NCBI GenBank assembly: GCA_038211505.1
Contig: JBBQVO010000037.1
Coordinates: 1 to 22,300 of the forward strand
Reading direction: 5' to 3'
Origin: JBBQVO01 sp038211505
Lineage (GTDB): Bacteria; Chloroflexota; Dehalococcoidia; DSTF01; JACRBR01
Length of the DNA stretch: 22,300 bases
The notes beneath the pieces were generated by a model. The model made no database searches and was not told the origin of the DNA. It saw only the letters and a list, made by a program, of their open reading frames with translations. The position numbers were made by a program, and so were the translations under genes. Numbering within the stretch: the first letter of the stretch is position 1; the number at the start of each line of letters is the position of its first letter. This document shows, piece by piece, positions 6,995 to 15,548 of the stretch.

Positions 6995-7240
6995 TTACGC
7001 CGTACCCTGAATCGCGGCCGCCCGTGCGACGCAAGTGAAGTCATCGCCGTCGAGCGTGAACGCGAGTTCGTATTCGGCGTCGTTGTGTACCCGTGCGATC
7101 TCGGCGATCACCCACGCCGGGAGTCGCGCCGAGGCGACGGCGTCGCCGCTTCCGTCGCGGACGGCCATGCCATCGAGCAGCAGGATCACCTCCTCGCCTA
7201 CGTCGAATGTCCTGTCTTCCGTGGTTGACATCACCTTCAT
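6995..7240 (-). CDS. Small hypothetical protein
   Basis: The 81-residue product is not one I recognise. It is acidic and predicted mostly beta, with FDVGEEVILLLDG, a LPAWVIAEIARVHNDAEYELAFTLDGDDFTCVARAA core and no signal or membrane segment. The pattern suggests a small barrel or SH3-like fold, but this is only an impression. A clear ribosome binding site, AGGAG (7251-7247), lies six bases before the ATG at 7240, so this start is preferred over GTG 7267. It converges on Hsp20 with a two-base gap and diverges from the WYL regulator, which may control it. Confidence 0.7.
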   Translation of the reverse strand: MKVMSTTEDRTFDVGEEVILLLDGMAVRDGSGDAVASARLPAWVIAEIARVHNDAEYELAFTLDGDDFTCVARAAAIQGTA

Positions 7241-7283
7241 CTCGCACTCCTGACTCGCTCTGGTCAACGTAGCGGCCTGCGGC

Positions 7284-7306
7284 GACAGTCTCTGTCGTCA
7301 AGACAG
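7284..7306. promoter_or_regulatory. Triple GACAG/CTGTC element between the small gene and the WYL regulator
   Basis: GACAG (7284-7288), CTGTC (7292-7296) and GACAG (7302-7306) alternate in orientation in the divergent intergenic region. The centres are 8 and 10 bases apart. The site is well placed for autoregulation by the adjacent WYL regulator, but this is inference. The WYL start at 7346 lies 6 bases after a TACGAT (-10-like, 7334-7339) with no ribosome binding site, so its mRNA may be leaderless. Confidence 0.35.
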
Positions 7307-7345
7307 CCGTTCCATCGCGCATGTCAACCGCAGTACGATGATGCG

Positions 7346-8383
7346 ATGACGCCTGTGCGACGTTCCGTCCGACTGAACCAGATCAAGGAGCTGCTGCGCG
7401 GGCGCAAAGGCGGCCTGACGGTTGAAGAACTGGCGCGCATGACAGGTGTCACGCCGCGCTCAATTCAGCGCGATCTGATCACGATCGAGTCCGAAGACGG
7501 CGTGCCGCTGGTCAACGACAAGAATCGCTACGCGCTGATGCGCGAGGAGCGTCTGTCGCCGCTCGACCTCACGCTGCAGGAGGCGCGCGCGGTGCTGATC
7601 GCGACGCGGCTGTTTCTGCGATACAGCGACGAGTGCGATGCGTTCGCGGCGACGGCGTTGAAGAAGCTGGCGCAGATCATGCCGCAGGCCGTCCGGGCGC
7701 AGGTGCGCGCGGCCGCCGAGTCGCTATCCGAGCGGCCGCTCGATCTCGACTTCACGCGCAACCTCAGCGCCGTCACCGACGCCTGGGCGCGCGGTCGCTA
7801 CGTGCGCATCTCGTATCGCTCCGCCGGCAAGCAGCGCGCGAAAGAAGTGATCGTCGCGCCGTATTTTCTCGAGCCGAGCGCGGCGGGATTCGCGACGTAC
7901 CTGATCGGCTACTCGCGGACGCACCAGCAGATCCGCACCTTCAAGATAGAGCGCATCGTTTCGGCCGAGATGCTGCCGGAGCACTTCGAGATGCCGGCGG
8001 ATCTGCAGGTCGATGAGCTGCTGTCGTCGGCGTGGGGGATCATCTGGGGTGAGGGCATCGTCGTGCAGCTACGATTCGCCGCCGACGTCGCATGGCGCGT
8101 CAAGGAGTCGCGCTGGCATCCCTCGCAGTCGATCGACGAGTTGCCGGACGGCAGCTGCCTGATGAAGATCAGCGTCGCCAGCGTAATGGAGCTCGGCCGT
8201 TGGGTACGCGGCTGGGGCGACAAAGTGGAAGTATTGTCGCCGCGCGAGCTGCGCGAGGAGCTGCGCGACGAAGCGGTGCGGCTGGCGCGCATGTACACGC
8301 GCAAGCCGAAAGCGGTGCCGCGACGACGCTCGGCGCGAGTACGCGCGGCCGCTGCGCCGGGGATGCTGCCACTGCCGGGTTAG
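7346..8383 (+). CDS. WYL-domain transcriptional regulator (helix-turn-helix, WYL, WCX)
   Basis: The 345-residue product starts with a winged helix-turn-helix (about 8-65: LTVEELARMTGVTPRSIQRDLITIE). A central WYL domain follows (about 145-215: RISYRSAGKQRAKEVIVAPYFLE, then ATYLIGYSRTH and RTFKIERI). The C-terminal part (about 225-315) has the WCX pattern, including VQLRFAADVAWRVKESRWHPSQ. The tail is short, basic and alanine/arginine-rich. WYL domains sense ligands, often single-stranded nucleic acids or nucleotides, and many members answer to DNA damage or phage. Neighbours give no clear target except the divergent small gene. It converges with the DUF2961 gene, 20 bases apart. Confidence 0.92.
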   Translation: MTPVRRSVRLNQIKELLRGRKGGLTVEELARMTGVTPRSIQRDLITIESEDGVPLVNDKNRYALMREERLSPLDLTLQEARAVLIATRLFLRYSDECDAFAATALKKLAQIMPQAVRAQVRAAAESLSERPLDLDFTRNLSAVTDAWARGRYVRISYRSAGKQRAKEVIVAPYFLEPSAAGFATYLIGYSRTHQQIRTFKIERIVSAEMLPEHFEMPADLQVDELLSSAWGIIWGEGIVVQLRFAADVAWRVKESRWHPSQSIDELPDGSCLMKISVASVMELGRWVRGWGDKVEVLSPRELREELRDEAVRLARMYTRKPKAVPRRRSARVRAAAAPGMLPLPG

Positions 8384-8403
8384 AGATTGTCGTTCATACG
8401 CGA

Positions 8404-9456
8404 CTAGCGCGGCAGACGCTCGCCTACCGGCAGCAGCGGGTGCGGCGCGGCGTGCGGCTCGAGCTGATACCAGTAGGCCGTGCTCGAGTAGTCGTTCGAG
8501 AGATCGTTGGCGTGGCCGTGCTCGATCGTCACTTTGATCGACTCGCGGAAATGGATCGGGTCTTCGATGTGGAAGCGGTACATCGAATTCTTCCCGGACC
8601 ACGGCCACACGTCGTTGCCTGAGTAGAGGGTGAGACCGTAGTACGGCGTGCAGAAGGGTTTCGCGGGGCAGAAGGCGGTGTTGAAGTAGTCCTCCGTGCC
8701 CGTGCCCCGCAGCGCCAGCTCGCCGTCGATCCAGATCATGTCGTCGCCTTCGCCGTACCAGTCGTTCTGCTGCTTCTCGAAAACATCAATGTTCATGTTG
8801 CAGCCGACGTAGTGGCCGCGCCCGGTCGCATCGAGGATCACGTAGTTGCCGGCGCCGTCGAGATTCGGACGTGACCACGCTTCCAGACGTTCGGCATTGT
8901 TGTGCGCCTCACCCTTCTTGCCCCAACCGTCGGTCGGGTTCTCGCGGCGCCACTGCGCGTGAAAGCACGCGGCATCGGGCTGAGGCGCGTCGTACTGCTC
9001 GTAGTCGACGTAGAAGTAGAGAATCAGCGACCGCTCGCCGTCATTCGTTATGTCGATTCGGCCGCCGCTGCTGAACGGCATCGGGAAGAAGCAGTTGAAG
9101 CTGCGGCCATCCCGCGGGCTCATCGCCAGCGGCTGCGACCAGAATTCGACCATCATCGCGTGGCCGACCCCGAAGAAGTCGCCGAGCGGCGCTTCGACAC
9201 ATGGAGTCGCCGACCCGTCCCAGTACATGCGGAGGACGCTACGGCGCAGGTACGCGTCTTCGCGGGACATCGTCGTCATCCAGATGTGGCGGACGGCGCC
9301 GGGACCGGACATCTCGGCAAGCGTGCGCGTCTCGCCCGGCCGGATGATCCAGAAGTCGGCGTTGCCGCCCGTGATGTCCCACGAGGACGCCCGCCGACGA
9401 CGCGCATCGCGCAGCGTCGCGAGATTGCCGAGGCCGCCGAGCAGTCCGTCAGTCAT
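8404..9456 (-). CDS. DUF2961 / GH172-like glycoside hydrolase family protein
   Basis: The 350-residue product matches the DUF2961 pattern: an N-terminal SSWDITGGNADFWIIRPGETRTLAEMSGPG segment, HIWMTTM, a GDFFGVGHAM motif, FNCFFPMPFSSGGRI, a GEGDDMIWIDGE segment and GTGTEDYFN. DUF2961 proteins form glycoside hydrolase family 172, which includes alpha-D-fructofuranosidase and D-arabinofuranosidase activities; acidic residues in the GEGDD and GTGTEDY segments are candidates for catalysis. The substrate cannot be predicted. No signal peptide is visible, so it probably acts in the cytoplasm. GAGGTG stands shortly before the ATG. It is 28 bases behind the monooxygenase gene and probably co-transcribed with it. 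Confidence 0.85.
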   Translation of the reverse strand: MTDGLLGGLGNLATLRDARRRRASSWDITGGNADFWIIRPGETRTLAEMSGPGAVRHIWMTTMSREDAYLRRSVLRMYWDGSATPCVEAPLGDFFGVGHAMMVEFWSQPLAMSPRDGRSFNCFFPMPFSSGGRIDITNDGERSLILYFYVDYEQYDAPQPDAACFHAQWRRENPTDGWGKKGEAHNNAERLEAWSRPNLDGAGNYVILDATGRGHYVGCNMNIDVFEKQQNDWYGEGDDMIWIDGELALRGTGTEDYFNTAFCPAKPFCTPYYGLTLYSGNDVWPWSGKNSMYRFHIEDPIHFRESIKVTIEHGHANDLSNDYSSTAYWYQLEPHAAPHPLLPVGERLPR

Positions 9457-9484
9457 TCAGCACCTCGGGGGCAGCACGGCGCGG

Positions 9485-9805
9485 CTACGCCTTCGCCGGC
9501 GCGAACTCGGTTTCGATAACGGAGTCGTAGAGCTTCACCTGGGGCGGCCCCTCGAGCACGCCCATCAATGAACCGCCGCCGCGGTGTCCCGCCACGAAGG
9601 CCTCGCTCTGCGTCCAGGCCGTGAAGGCGTCGCGCGAGGCCCAGGTGCTGTGGCTGATGTAGTCGCCGGGCGCGTCACCCCGCAGCAGCGCGAAGCGCAC
9701 GAAGCCGGGCACGCCCTGAAGATGCGTTTCGCGGGAGCGCCAGACCTCCTCGAAGTCCGGCTCCTTGCCGGTGACGACCTTGAAGTTGTTCATCGCGATA
9801 AACAC
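9485..9805 (-). CDS. ABM-fold monooxygenase (heme-degrading HmoA/IsdG-like or quinol oxygenase-like)
   Basis: The 106-residue product begins MFIAMNNFKVVTGKEPDFEE and continues WRSRETHLQGVPGFVRFALLRG, HSTWASRDAFTAWTQSEAF. This is the ferredoxin-like antibiotic-biosynthesis-monooxygenase fold, in which small dimers oxidise heme or polyketide-type substrates without a cofactor of their own. The start is GTG 9805, because GGAGGA (9816-9811) stands five bases before it and the sequence then matches the family N terminus. The frame is open further upstream, to 9889, but that extension has no ribosome binding site. The heme or quinol substrate is not decidable here. It is followed by the DUF2961 gene. 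Confidence 0.87.
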   Translation of the reverse strand: MFIAMNNFKVVTGKEPDFEEVWRSRETHLQGVPGFVRFALLRGDAPGDYISHSTWASRDAFTAWTQSEAFVAGHRGGGSLMGVLEGPPQVKLYDSVIETEFAPAKA

Positions 9806-9810
9806 GCCGA

Positions 9811-9816
9811 TCCTCC
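9811..9816 (-). promoter_or_regulatory. Ribosome binding site that fixes the monooxygenase start
   Basis: GGAGGA on the minus strand, five bases before the GTG start at 9805. It excludes the longer reading frame starting at 9889. Confidence 0.75.
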
Positions 9817-9889
9817 GATCGCTGTTGGTTTGGCTATTGGCGGGCGGCTCGTGTGAGTTTCGATGCATCGTATCAGGCGAACGCACCAA

Positions 9890-9915
9890 GAACCCGAAGC
9901 GCGCGCTTCGGGTTC
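9890..9915 (-). terminator. 26-bp perfect palindrome, terminator of the tad operon
   Basis: The two 13-base halves (GAACCCGAAGCGC and its exact inverse) form a stem of at least 10 pairs with a short central loop. It lies 38 bases behind the tadC stop. On the minus strand it is followed by TTGGTGCG rather than a long T run, so termination may be partial or the hairpin may stabilise the 3' end. Confidence 0.7.
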
Positions 9916-9953
9916 GGTCTGCGAATCGATACGAAACGGAATGCGCGCCCCGG

Positions 9954-10889
9954 CTACTTGCCGCTGGGGAACTGCGTCATGATCGTGATGATCGCAGGGC
10001 CTAGAATGACGATGAAGAGCGTCGGGAAGATGCACAGGACGAGCGGGAAGAGCATCTTCACCGGGGCCTTGTAGGCCGCTTCCTCGGCGCGCTGGCGACG
10101 GCGGATGCGGAGCTGGTCGGCCTGGACGCGCAGCACCTGGCCGACGGACGATCCCATCGCTTCGGCCTGGATGACGGCGTTCGTGAACTGAATGAGGTCG
10201 GGCACGCCGGTGCGCTCGCCAAGCTCCTTCAATGCGTCTCGGCGCGATTTGCCAAGCGCGATGTCGCGCAACGCGCGCGAGAGCTCGTTGGCGAACGGAC
10301 CTTCGACCTTCTCGGCGACGCGGGAGAGCGCGGCATCGAGGCCGAGGCCCGCTTCGACGCAGGTAGTGATCAGATCGAAAGCATCAGGCAGGCTCTTGAT
10401 GATCGCGTTCTGCCGCTGCTTTGCGCGCGAGCCGATCATATAGAACGGCATGTAAAAACCGATCAGCGTGCTCAGGGCGAGCAGGCCGAGCGGCAACAGC
10501 CCAAGCTTCGCGCCCGTGACGAGGACGATCATGATGCCCAGGCCGACAGAGGCTGACGTGGAGACGAGCACCATCGTGAGGAAGCCGTGCATATTCATCG
10601 GCTCGCCAGCGTAGACGAGCTTCTTCTCGACGCCCTTGAGCATGCCACGCGGCAGGATCGAACCGAAGCCTTCGGCGGCGCCTCCGAGCAGTGGCTTCAT
10701 GACGCGGCCGCCGAATCCGACGCGTGCGGGCGCGACAGGTTGCGCATCTGCTCCGCCGCGCTTGAAACCTTCGAGACGTTCGCGCGCGGCGACGGAGTTG
10801 GCCGAGCGGCCGTTAGCCGCCAGTCCAAGGACGGCGAACACCACGGCCGAGAACACCATCATGGCGATGACGAGCGCGAGGGGATCCAT
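9954..10889 (-). CDS. tadC: Tad pilus inner-membrane platform protein TadC (type II secretion F family)
   Basis: The 311-residue product has an N-terminal membrane helix (about 5-25), then a pair of helices (about 103-150: LTMVLVSTSASVGLGIMIVLV and GLLPLGLLALSTLIGFYMPF). The cytoplasmic T2SSF domain follows with LPDAFDLITTCVEAGLGLDAAL and a final helix (about 275-300). The segment EALGSSVGQ-type sequence (AEAMGSSVGQVLRVQAD) is typical of TadC. It forms the platform with TadB on which the CpaF ATPase works to assemble Flp pili. Its start follows the tadB stop by two bases, so the pair is translationally linked. It is the last gene of the operon before the palindromic terminator. Confidence 0.92.
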   Translation of the reverse strand: MDPLALVIAMMVFSAVVFAVLGLAANGRSANSVAARERLEGFKRGGADAQPVAPARVGFGGRVMKPLLGGAAEGFGSILPRGMLKGVEKKLVYAGEPMNMHGFLTMVLVSTSASVGLGIMIVLVTGAKLGLLPLGLLALSTLIGFYMPFYMIGSRAKQRQNAIIKSLPDAFDLITTCVEAGLGLDAALSRVAEKVEGPFANELSRALRDIALGKSRRDALKELGERTGVPDLIQFTNAVIQAEAMGSSVGQVLRVQADQLRIRRRQRAEEAAYKAPVKMLFPLVLCIFPTLFIVILGPAIITIMTQFPSGK

Positions 10890-10891
10890 CG

Positions 10892-11869
10892 CTATACCTC
10901 GATCTTCAGAATGCGCTGAATGACCATGATGCCCATCGTCTCCAGCGTCAGGGCGGTGACGAGCATGCCCTTACCCATCAGCGTCGTGAACAACGGCGAG
11001 ATGTAGTCCGGACTCATGAACTGGAACATGACGCCGACGCCGACGGGCAACATGCCGATGACGATGCCGGTGAGCTTCTGTTGCGCGGTCAGCGTCTGGA
11101 TCTCGCCGCGGATGCGGATGCGCTCGCGCATCGTCTCGGCGACGGTATCGAGAATCTCGCCGAGGTTACCGCCGACCGTGCGCTGGACGAGGATGGCCGT
11201 GACGACGATGTCCAGGTCGTAGCTCTCGCCACGCTCGCTCAACGCGAGGAGCGCTTCTTCGGCGCTGGACCCGATGTTCATTTCGTGGATCGTCCGCCCG
11301 AGCTCCGTGGAGATCGGGTGCGACATCTGCTCGGCGCACGCGGAGAGCGCCTGAAGCAGGCCGAAGCCGGCCTTCAACGCGTTCGAGATCATCGTCAGCG
11401 CTTCGGGCAGTTGCGCGTTGAGCTTCCCGACGCGCGAGCTGCGCCGGTGGTTCAAGTAAAACTTCGGCAGGTTATAGCCAACGACGGCCAGCACGGCGCT
11501 TGCGAGATAGCCGAGGCCTCCGTGAAGGAAGAGGATCGGCGCAATGAGACCGGCGAGGGCGAGCGCGAGGCGCCCGACGATGAACTCGCCTGGGGAGAGC
11601 GTCATGTCCGCGCGCTCGAGCTGCGCGGCCAGGCGCTCGCCAAGATTGCCCTGCGCCATCTTCGAGAAGACGCCCTTGCCGAGATTCGTGCTGCGCAGCG
11701 CGGCGGGGCCGGTCTCGACGACGGAAGTGCCCGACATGAGGCCCTGGAGGCGGCCGCGGACCGCCGTCGACGACGCCGGCATGGCGTTGCCATAGAAGGC
11801 GAACATCGCGACGACGACCGTCGCCATCACGGAGAGTGCTGCTACGGCTGACAGAGGATCGACGTTCAT
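10892..11869 (-). CDS. tadB: Tad pilus inner-membrane platform protein TadB (type II secretion F family)
   Basis: The 325-residue product has an N-terminal membrane helix (about 7-27) and a helix pair around 100-145. The T2SSF domain then has LPEALTMISNALKAGFGLLQALSACAEQMSHPISTELG and RTVGGNLGEILDTVAETMRERIRIRGEI, the latter being the typical TadB signature. Two further membrane segments close the protein. It partners TadC in the pilus assembly platform. The start codon directly abuts the cpaF stop (TAA 11872-11870), indicating coupling. Confidence 0.93.
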   Translation of the reverse strand: MNVDPLSAVAALSVMATVVVAMFAFYGNAMPASSTAVRGRLQGLMSGTSVVETGPAALRSTNLGKGVFSKMAQGNLGERLAAQLERADMTLSPGEFIVGRLALALAGLIAPILFLHGGLGYLASAVLAVVGYNLPKFYLNHRRSSRVGKLNAQLPEALTMISNALKAGFGLLQALSACAEQMSHPISTELGRTIHEMNIGSSAEEALLALSERGESYDLDIVVTAILVQRTVGGNLGEILDTVAETMRERIRIRGEIQTLTAQQKLTGIVIGMLPVGVGVMFQFMSPDYISPLFTTLMGKGMLVTALTLETMGIMVIQRILKIEV

Positions 11870-13267
11870 TTACATACCCGCGATTGCAAAGAGGTCGGAC
11901 GGCAGATGAATGCCGAGGACCTCGAACTTCTCGGAGAACTTCGGCCGGATGCCGGTTGTGCGCAGCTCGCCGAGAATGCGGCCGTCGGTGTCGACGCCGG
12001 TCTGCTCGAAGCGGAACAGGTCTTGCATCGTCACGACCTGACCCTCCATGCCGGAGACTTCGGCGACGCTGACAACTTTGCGCGTGCCGTCCGGGAAGCG
12101 CGCGATCTGGATGACGACGTGAATGGCGGACTGCATCTGTTCGCGAATCGCCTTCACCGGCAGCTCGAAGCCGGCCATCATCACCATGTTTTCGATGCGG
12201 GCGAGCGCGTCGCGCGGCGTGTTGGCGTGGACCGTGCCGAGCGATCCTTCGTGACCGGTATTCATCGCCTGCAACATGTCGAAGGCTTCGGGGCCGCGAA
12301 CCTCACCGACGAGGATGCGATCCGGACGCATACGTAGCGAGTTGCGGACGAGGTCGCGCTGCGTCACCTCGCCCTTGCCTTCGAGCGACGGCGGGCGCGC
12401 TTCGAGCGTGACGACGTGCCCCTGCTGTAGCTGTAGCTCGGTCGGATCCTCGATTGTGACAATGCGCTCGGTGTCCGGGATGAACGACGACAGCGCGTTG
12501 AGCATCGTCGTCTTACCAGAGCCGGTGCCGCCGGAGATGATGATGTTGAGCTTGGCCTGCACGCAGGCGCGGAAGAACTCGCCGAGCTCATTGCTCAAGG
12601 CGCCGGTCGCGACGAGATCGTTGATCGTCATCTTGTCGGCGCGGAACTTTCTGATCGTGATCGTCGGGCTCTTCGGCGCGACGGGCGGGATGATCACGTT
12701 CACACGCGAGCCGTCGGGCAGGCGCGCATCGACCATCGGCGACGATTCGTCGACACGACGGCCAAGCGGCGCGACGATGCGCTCGACGATGCGCATGATG
12801 TGCTGATCGTCGCGGAAGCGGACGGAGCTGAGGTAGAGCCGCCCCTCCTTCTCGTAGAACACGGTGTCCGGGTGGTTGACCATCACTTCCGAGATCGCGT
12901 TGTCGCGCAGCAGCGGCTCGAGCGGCCCGAAACCGAGGACTTCGTCCGCGACGGCGGAGACGAGTTCGTCGCGCGTCGTGCCGACGATGCCCGGCATCTC
13001 CTGGGCGATCAGCGTGCGGGCTGCCTGTTCGACGGCTTCGCGTGCCTTGTCCTTGCCGAGACCCTCGAGCTTGTTGGGATCCAGCTCTTCAATCAAGCGC
13101 TGATGTAGCGTGAACTTCAGCTCGTTCAGCGCCACGACGTTCTGCGAGAGCTGGCCCGGGCGATTGAACGTCGCCGAGCCGCCGCCGCCCGCGGGCGTGC
13201 CGTTGCCGGAGGGGGCATTGCCGCCGCCGGGCTGAATCTTGCGCGTCTGCCACTGAAACTGGCTCAT
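11870..13267 (-). CDS. cpaF: Tad pilus assembly ATPase CpaF/TadA (secretion ATPase superfamily)
   Basis: The 465-residue product has a disordered glycine/proline-rich N terminus and a helical N-terminal domain. A RecA-like core carries Walker A GGTGSGKT (246-253), an Asp box around IEDPTELQL (272-280), Walker B RILVGEVRGPEAFD (317-330) and a His box TGHEGSLGTVHAN (337-349). CpaF hexamers power pilin extrusion and probably retraction at the cytoplasmic face of the TadB/TadC platform. GGGAGA stands about eight bases before the ATG. It is 18 bases behind cpaE. Nothing is missing from the catalytic motifs. Confidence 0.95.
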   Translation of the reverse strand: MSQFQWQTRKIQPGGGNAPSGNGTPAGGGGSATFNRPGQLSQNVVALNELKFTLHQRLIEELDPNKLEGLGKDKAREAVEQAARTLIAQEMPGIVGTTRDELVSAVADEVLGFGPLEPLLRDNAISEVMVNHPDTVFYEKEGRLYLSSVRFRDDQHIMRIVERIVAPLGRRVDESSPMVDARLPDGSRVNVIIPPVAPKSPTITIRKFRADKMTINDLVATGALSNELGEFFRACVQAKLNIIISGGTGSGKTTMLNALSSFIPDTERIVTIEDPTELQLQQGHVVTLEARPPSLEGKGEVTQRDLVRNSLRMRPDRILVGEVRGPEAFDMLQAMNTGHEGSLGTVHANTPRDALARIENMVMMAGFELPVKAIREQMQSAIHVVIQIARFPDGTRKVVSVAEVSGMEGQVVTMQDLFRFEQTGVDTDGRILGELRTTGIRPKFSEKFEVLGIHLPSDLFAIAGM

Positions 13268-13285
13268 AGTCGTGCTCTCCCGGCG

Positions 13286-14479
13286 CTACGCCGTCCGCCC
13301 CAACACGCGGTCAAGGAACCCACGCTTCTCGGTCTTGGTGCCCGTGAGCGCGTGTGCCAGTTCTATAATCGACCGCGAAACGCGGGCGTACGGCTTTGCG
13401 ATGACAATTGGCTGGCCCAATTGCGTGCTTGTCGAGACGCTGAGGTCGTGCGGGATGCGCCAGAAGACGTCGTACTCCAGCACGCGCGAGACATCCTCTT
13501 CACGGAGACTGTTCGCTGCCGTCGAATGGTTGATCGTCAGCTTCACCTTGTCTTCGGAGACGGCGGCGGCGCGCAGCATCTCGAGCGCCAGCGCCGTGTC
13601 TTTGATGCTGGCGATATCCATGCTTGTCACGAGCAGGATCAGGTTCGCCAGCTCCAGCGTGGCGGCGATCAGCTCGTTGAACGTGCCGGGCGTGTCAATG
13701 ACGACGTAGTCGTGCGTCTGCGCCAGCAGCTCGACGATCTTCTCGATGTGCTGCGGCGTCATGTTGCGCCATTCGGTCGGGTGCAACGGCGCCGGCAAAA
13801 TCGAGACGCCGCTGTGGTGCTTGACCAGGTAGTCGCGGATCTTGTCGCGGTCGATCTCGTCGATCTTCCGCGCCACATCGGCGATGCTCGCCTCGACGGC
13901 GACATCCATCATGATCGCGACGTCGCCGAAGCGCGTGTCCATATCGAGCAGGCAGACGTTGGCGCCGGTGATCTTCGCAAGCGTCGTCGCCAGGTTGGTC
14001 GAGATCGTCGTCTTGCCGATGCCGCCCTTGGCGCCGAAAACCGTGATTACCGTCCCGCGCGCCGAGATTTCAGGCGAGCTACCGTCCGCGCGGAGGCGCT
14101 TGCGCTCTTCCTGCTCGAGCACGCCGTAGACGGCGCGGCTCAGCTCTTCGGGCTTCAGCGGCTTGACGAGATAGTCGCGGGCGCCGGCGACCATCGCCCG
14201 CCGCACAGATTGCGCATCGGCGAGCGACGAGTAGACGATCGTCGGCGCGTTCGGCACGGCGTCGGCAAGCTGCTCGATCGTTTGGAGCGCGAGCGCGACG
14301 GGCTCTTCGACGGAGACGACGAAGACGTCCGGCGGCCGCTCCTTCGCGACGGTCACCGCCTCGACGCCGTAGCCGGACTCGCCGACCACAGAGAAGTGGG
14401 CGAGCTGGACGGCGCGCTTCGTCTCGGCCCGGCTACCGAGTTCCGGGTCTACGGTGACGACTTCTGGATTCCTCGCCAT
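13286..14479 (-). CDS. cpaE: CpaE/TadZ-type pilus localisation ATPase with pseudo-receiver domain
   Basis: The 397-residue product joins an N-terminal receiver-like domain (about 5-120) to a ParA/MinD-type ATPase (about 142-375). The receiver-like domain ends in YLVKPLKPEEL, with the usual lysine at 106. The position of the phosphorylated aspartate is serine 56 (PDVFVVSVEEP), so it probably cannot be phosphorylated. The ATPase has the deviant Walker A KGGIGKTT (151-158), LLDMDTRFGD and VIDTPGTF. TadZ proteins place the Tad machine at particular sites in the cell. The gene lies 52 bases behind cpaB; AGGAG and a short TTGGTAACCAA palindrome (14498-14508) stand in the gap. Confidence 0.92.
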   Translation of the reverse strand: MARNPEVVTVDPELGSRAETKRAVQLAHFSVVGESGYGVEAVTVAKERPPDVFVVSVEEPVALALQTIEQLADAVPNAPTIVYSSLADAQSVRRAMVAGARDYLVKPLKPEELSRAVYGVLEQEERKRLRADGSSPEISARGTVITVFGAKGGIGKTTISTNLATTLAKITGANVCLLDMDTRFGDVAIMMDVAVEASIADVARKIDEIDRDKIRDYLVKHHSGVSILPAPLHPTEWRNMTPQHIEKIVELLAQTHDYVVIDTPGTFNELIAATLELANLILLVTSMDIASIKDTALALEMLRAAAVSEDKVKLTINHSTAANSLREEDVSRVLEYDVFWRIPHDLSVSTSTQLGQPIVIAKPYARVSRSIIELAHALTGTKTEKRGFLDRVLGRTA

Positions 14480-14531
14480 CGGCTGCGTCTCCTACGTTTG
14501 GTAACCAACCGTTTCTCGCTCGGCGCGAGCC

Positions 14532-15458
14532 TTACTTCTGTGCGAACGTGTCCTGCAGGATGCGCAGGACATCCGGCGGCAGCAGGCCCGGCGAGAGGAA
14601 CTGGATCTCGTCGGCCGGCGGAATGATCGCCTCGTCGCCGGGGTTGCGCAGCGCGGTGCGCAAGATCCCCGTGTTCTCCGCCATCAGCAAGATGTCGGCC
14701 TGCGCGGGCGTCAGGAGTAGCGTGATCGTCGATGCGTCGGGCACCTGCTTCGGCTGGTTCGCGGCGACCGGATTGCCATTGGCGTTGTTTGCATCGCTCG
14801 CGCCGCCGACTGGCGTCGTCGAGCCGACGGGGCCGGATGGCACGATCTGCTGGGCGACGGCGGCGACCTGGACGTTCTGCACGATCGGGCGAGAGAAGAC
14901 GATCGCGCTGGTCGTGAACGTCTTGCCGTTGTTGCCCGGGCCTTCGATGCCGTTCTTGCAGCAGACCCAGATGACGTCGATGTAGTCGCCGGGAAGAAGC
15001 AGTCCACCGGCTGTCGACACCTGGTTCGCGGAGATCGAGAAGGCGCGCTTGCCCGCTGGCACGACGGGCGCGAGCGCCTCGCCCAGATTCGGCTTGGAGG
15101 TGTCAACCACGGCAGTGGTCGAGACCTGCTGATTCACCTCGACCGGGAACTTCGTAACCTTGCCGACGACCTCCTGGATGTTCGTGTAGGCGCCGGTCGT
15201 CACGGCGTTCGCCGAGACGTTCTTCACCTCGAGCATGTCGGCGGTGACGGTCGTGCGTTGCTGAATCGGAATCTTGGCGACGACCACCTGCTGCTCGCCC
15301 GCGCCCGCGCTGGAGACGTTCGACGATGAGCTGCCGCCGGACGAGATCTTGGCGTAGACGAGCGCTGCGCTCAGCGCCGCCAGCAGGATCGCGACCAACA
15401 GAAAGCGCCGGTTCATCCGGCCGGCGCCGCCACTTGCCACTCGTTGTGCCATGATCAT
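14532..15458 (-). CDS. cpaB: Flp pilus assembly protein CpaB/RcpC (SAF domain)
   Basis: The 308-residue product has one N-terminal membrane helix (RFLLVAILLAALSAALVYAKI, about 18-38). An SAF-like domain follows (about 55-115: VVVAKIPIQQRTTVTADML ... VVGKVTKFPVEVNQQVSTTAV), then an RcpC-type domain with LLLPGDYIDVIWVC and TITLLLTPAQADILLMAE. In diderm bacteria CpaB works beside the secretin; here no secretin gene is visible, as in monoderm Tad systems. The frame begins at ATG 15458, but a GGGGG stretch six bases before ATG 15452 makes that second ATG equally good. It is probably the first structural gene of the operon. Confidence 0.92.
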   Translation of the reverse strand: MIMAQRVASGGAGRMNRRFLLVAILLAALSAALVYAKISSGGSSSSNVSSAGAGEQQVVVAKIPIQQRTTVTADMLEVKNVSANAVTTGAYTNIQEVVGKVTKFPVEVNQQVSTTAVVDTSKPNLGEALAPVVPAGKRAFSISANQVSTAGGLLLPGDYIDVIWVCCKNGIEGPGNNGKTFTTSAIVFSRPIVQNVQVAAVAQQIVPSGPVGSTTPVGGASDANNANGNPVAANQPKQVPDASTITLLLTPAQADILLMAENTGILRTALRNPGDEAIIPPADEIQFLSPGLLPPDVLRILQDTFAQK

Positions 15459-15548
15459 CCCCCAATGTGGAATCGGGCCTGCCCGTCCGAATGGCAGCGG
15501 CCACTACGCTTGTATAGGTATCGGCGCGGCGCGCCCCCGCTTTACGTC

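Noticed and set aside
13352..14626. Long open frame (424 codons) antisense to cpaE
   Set aside because: It mirrors a strong CpaE gene in very GC-rich DNA; its composition is dominated by R, D, A and V with no domain pattern.
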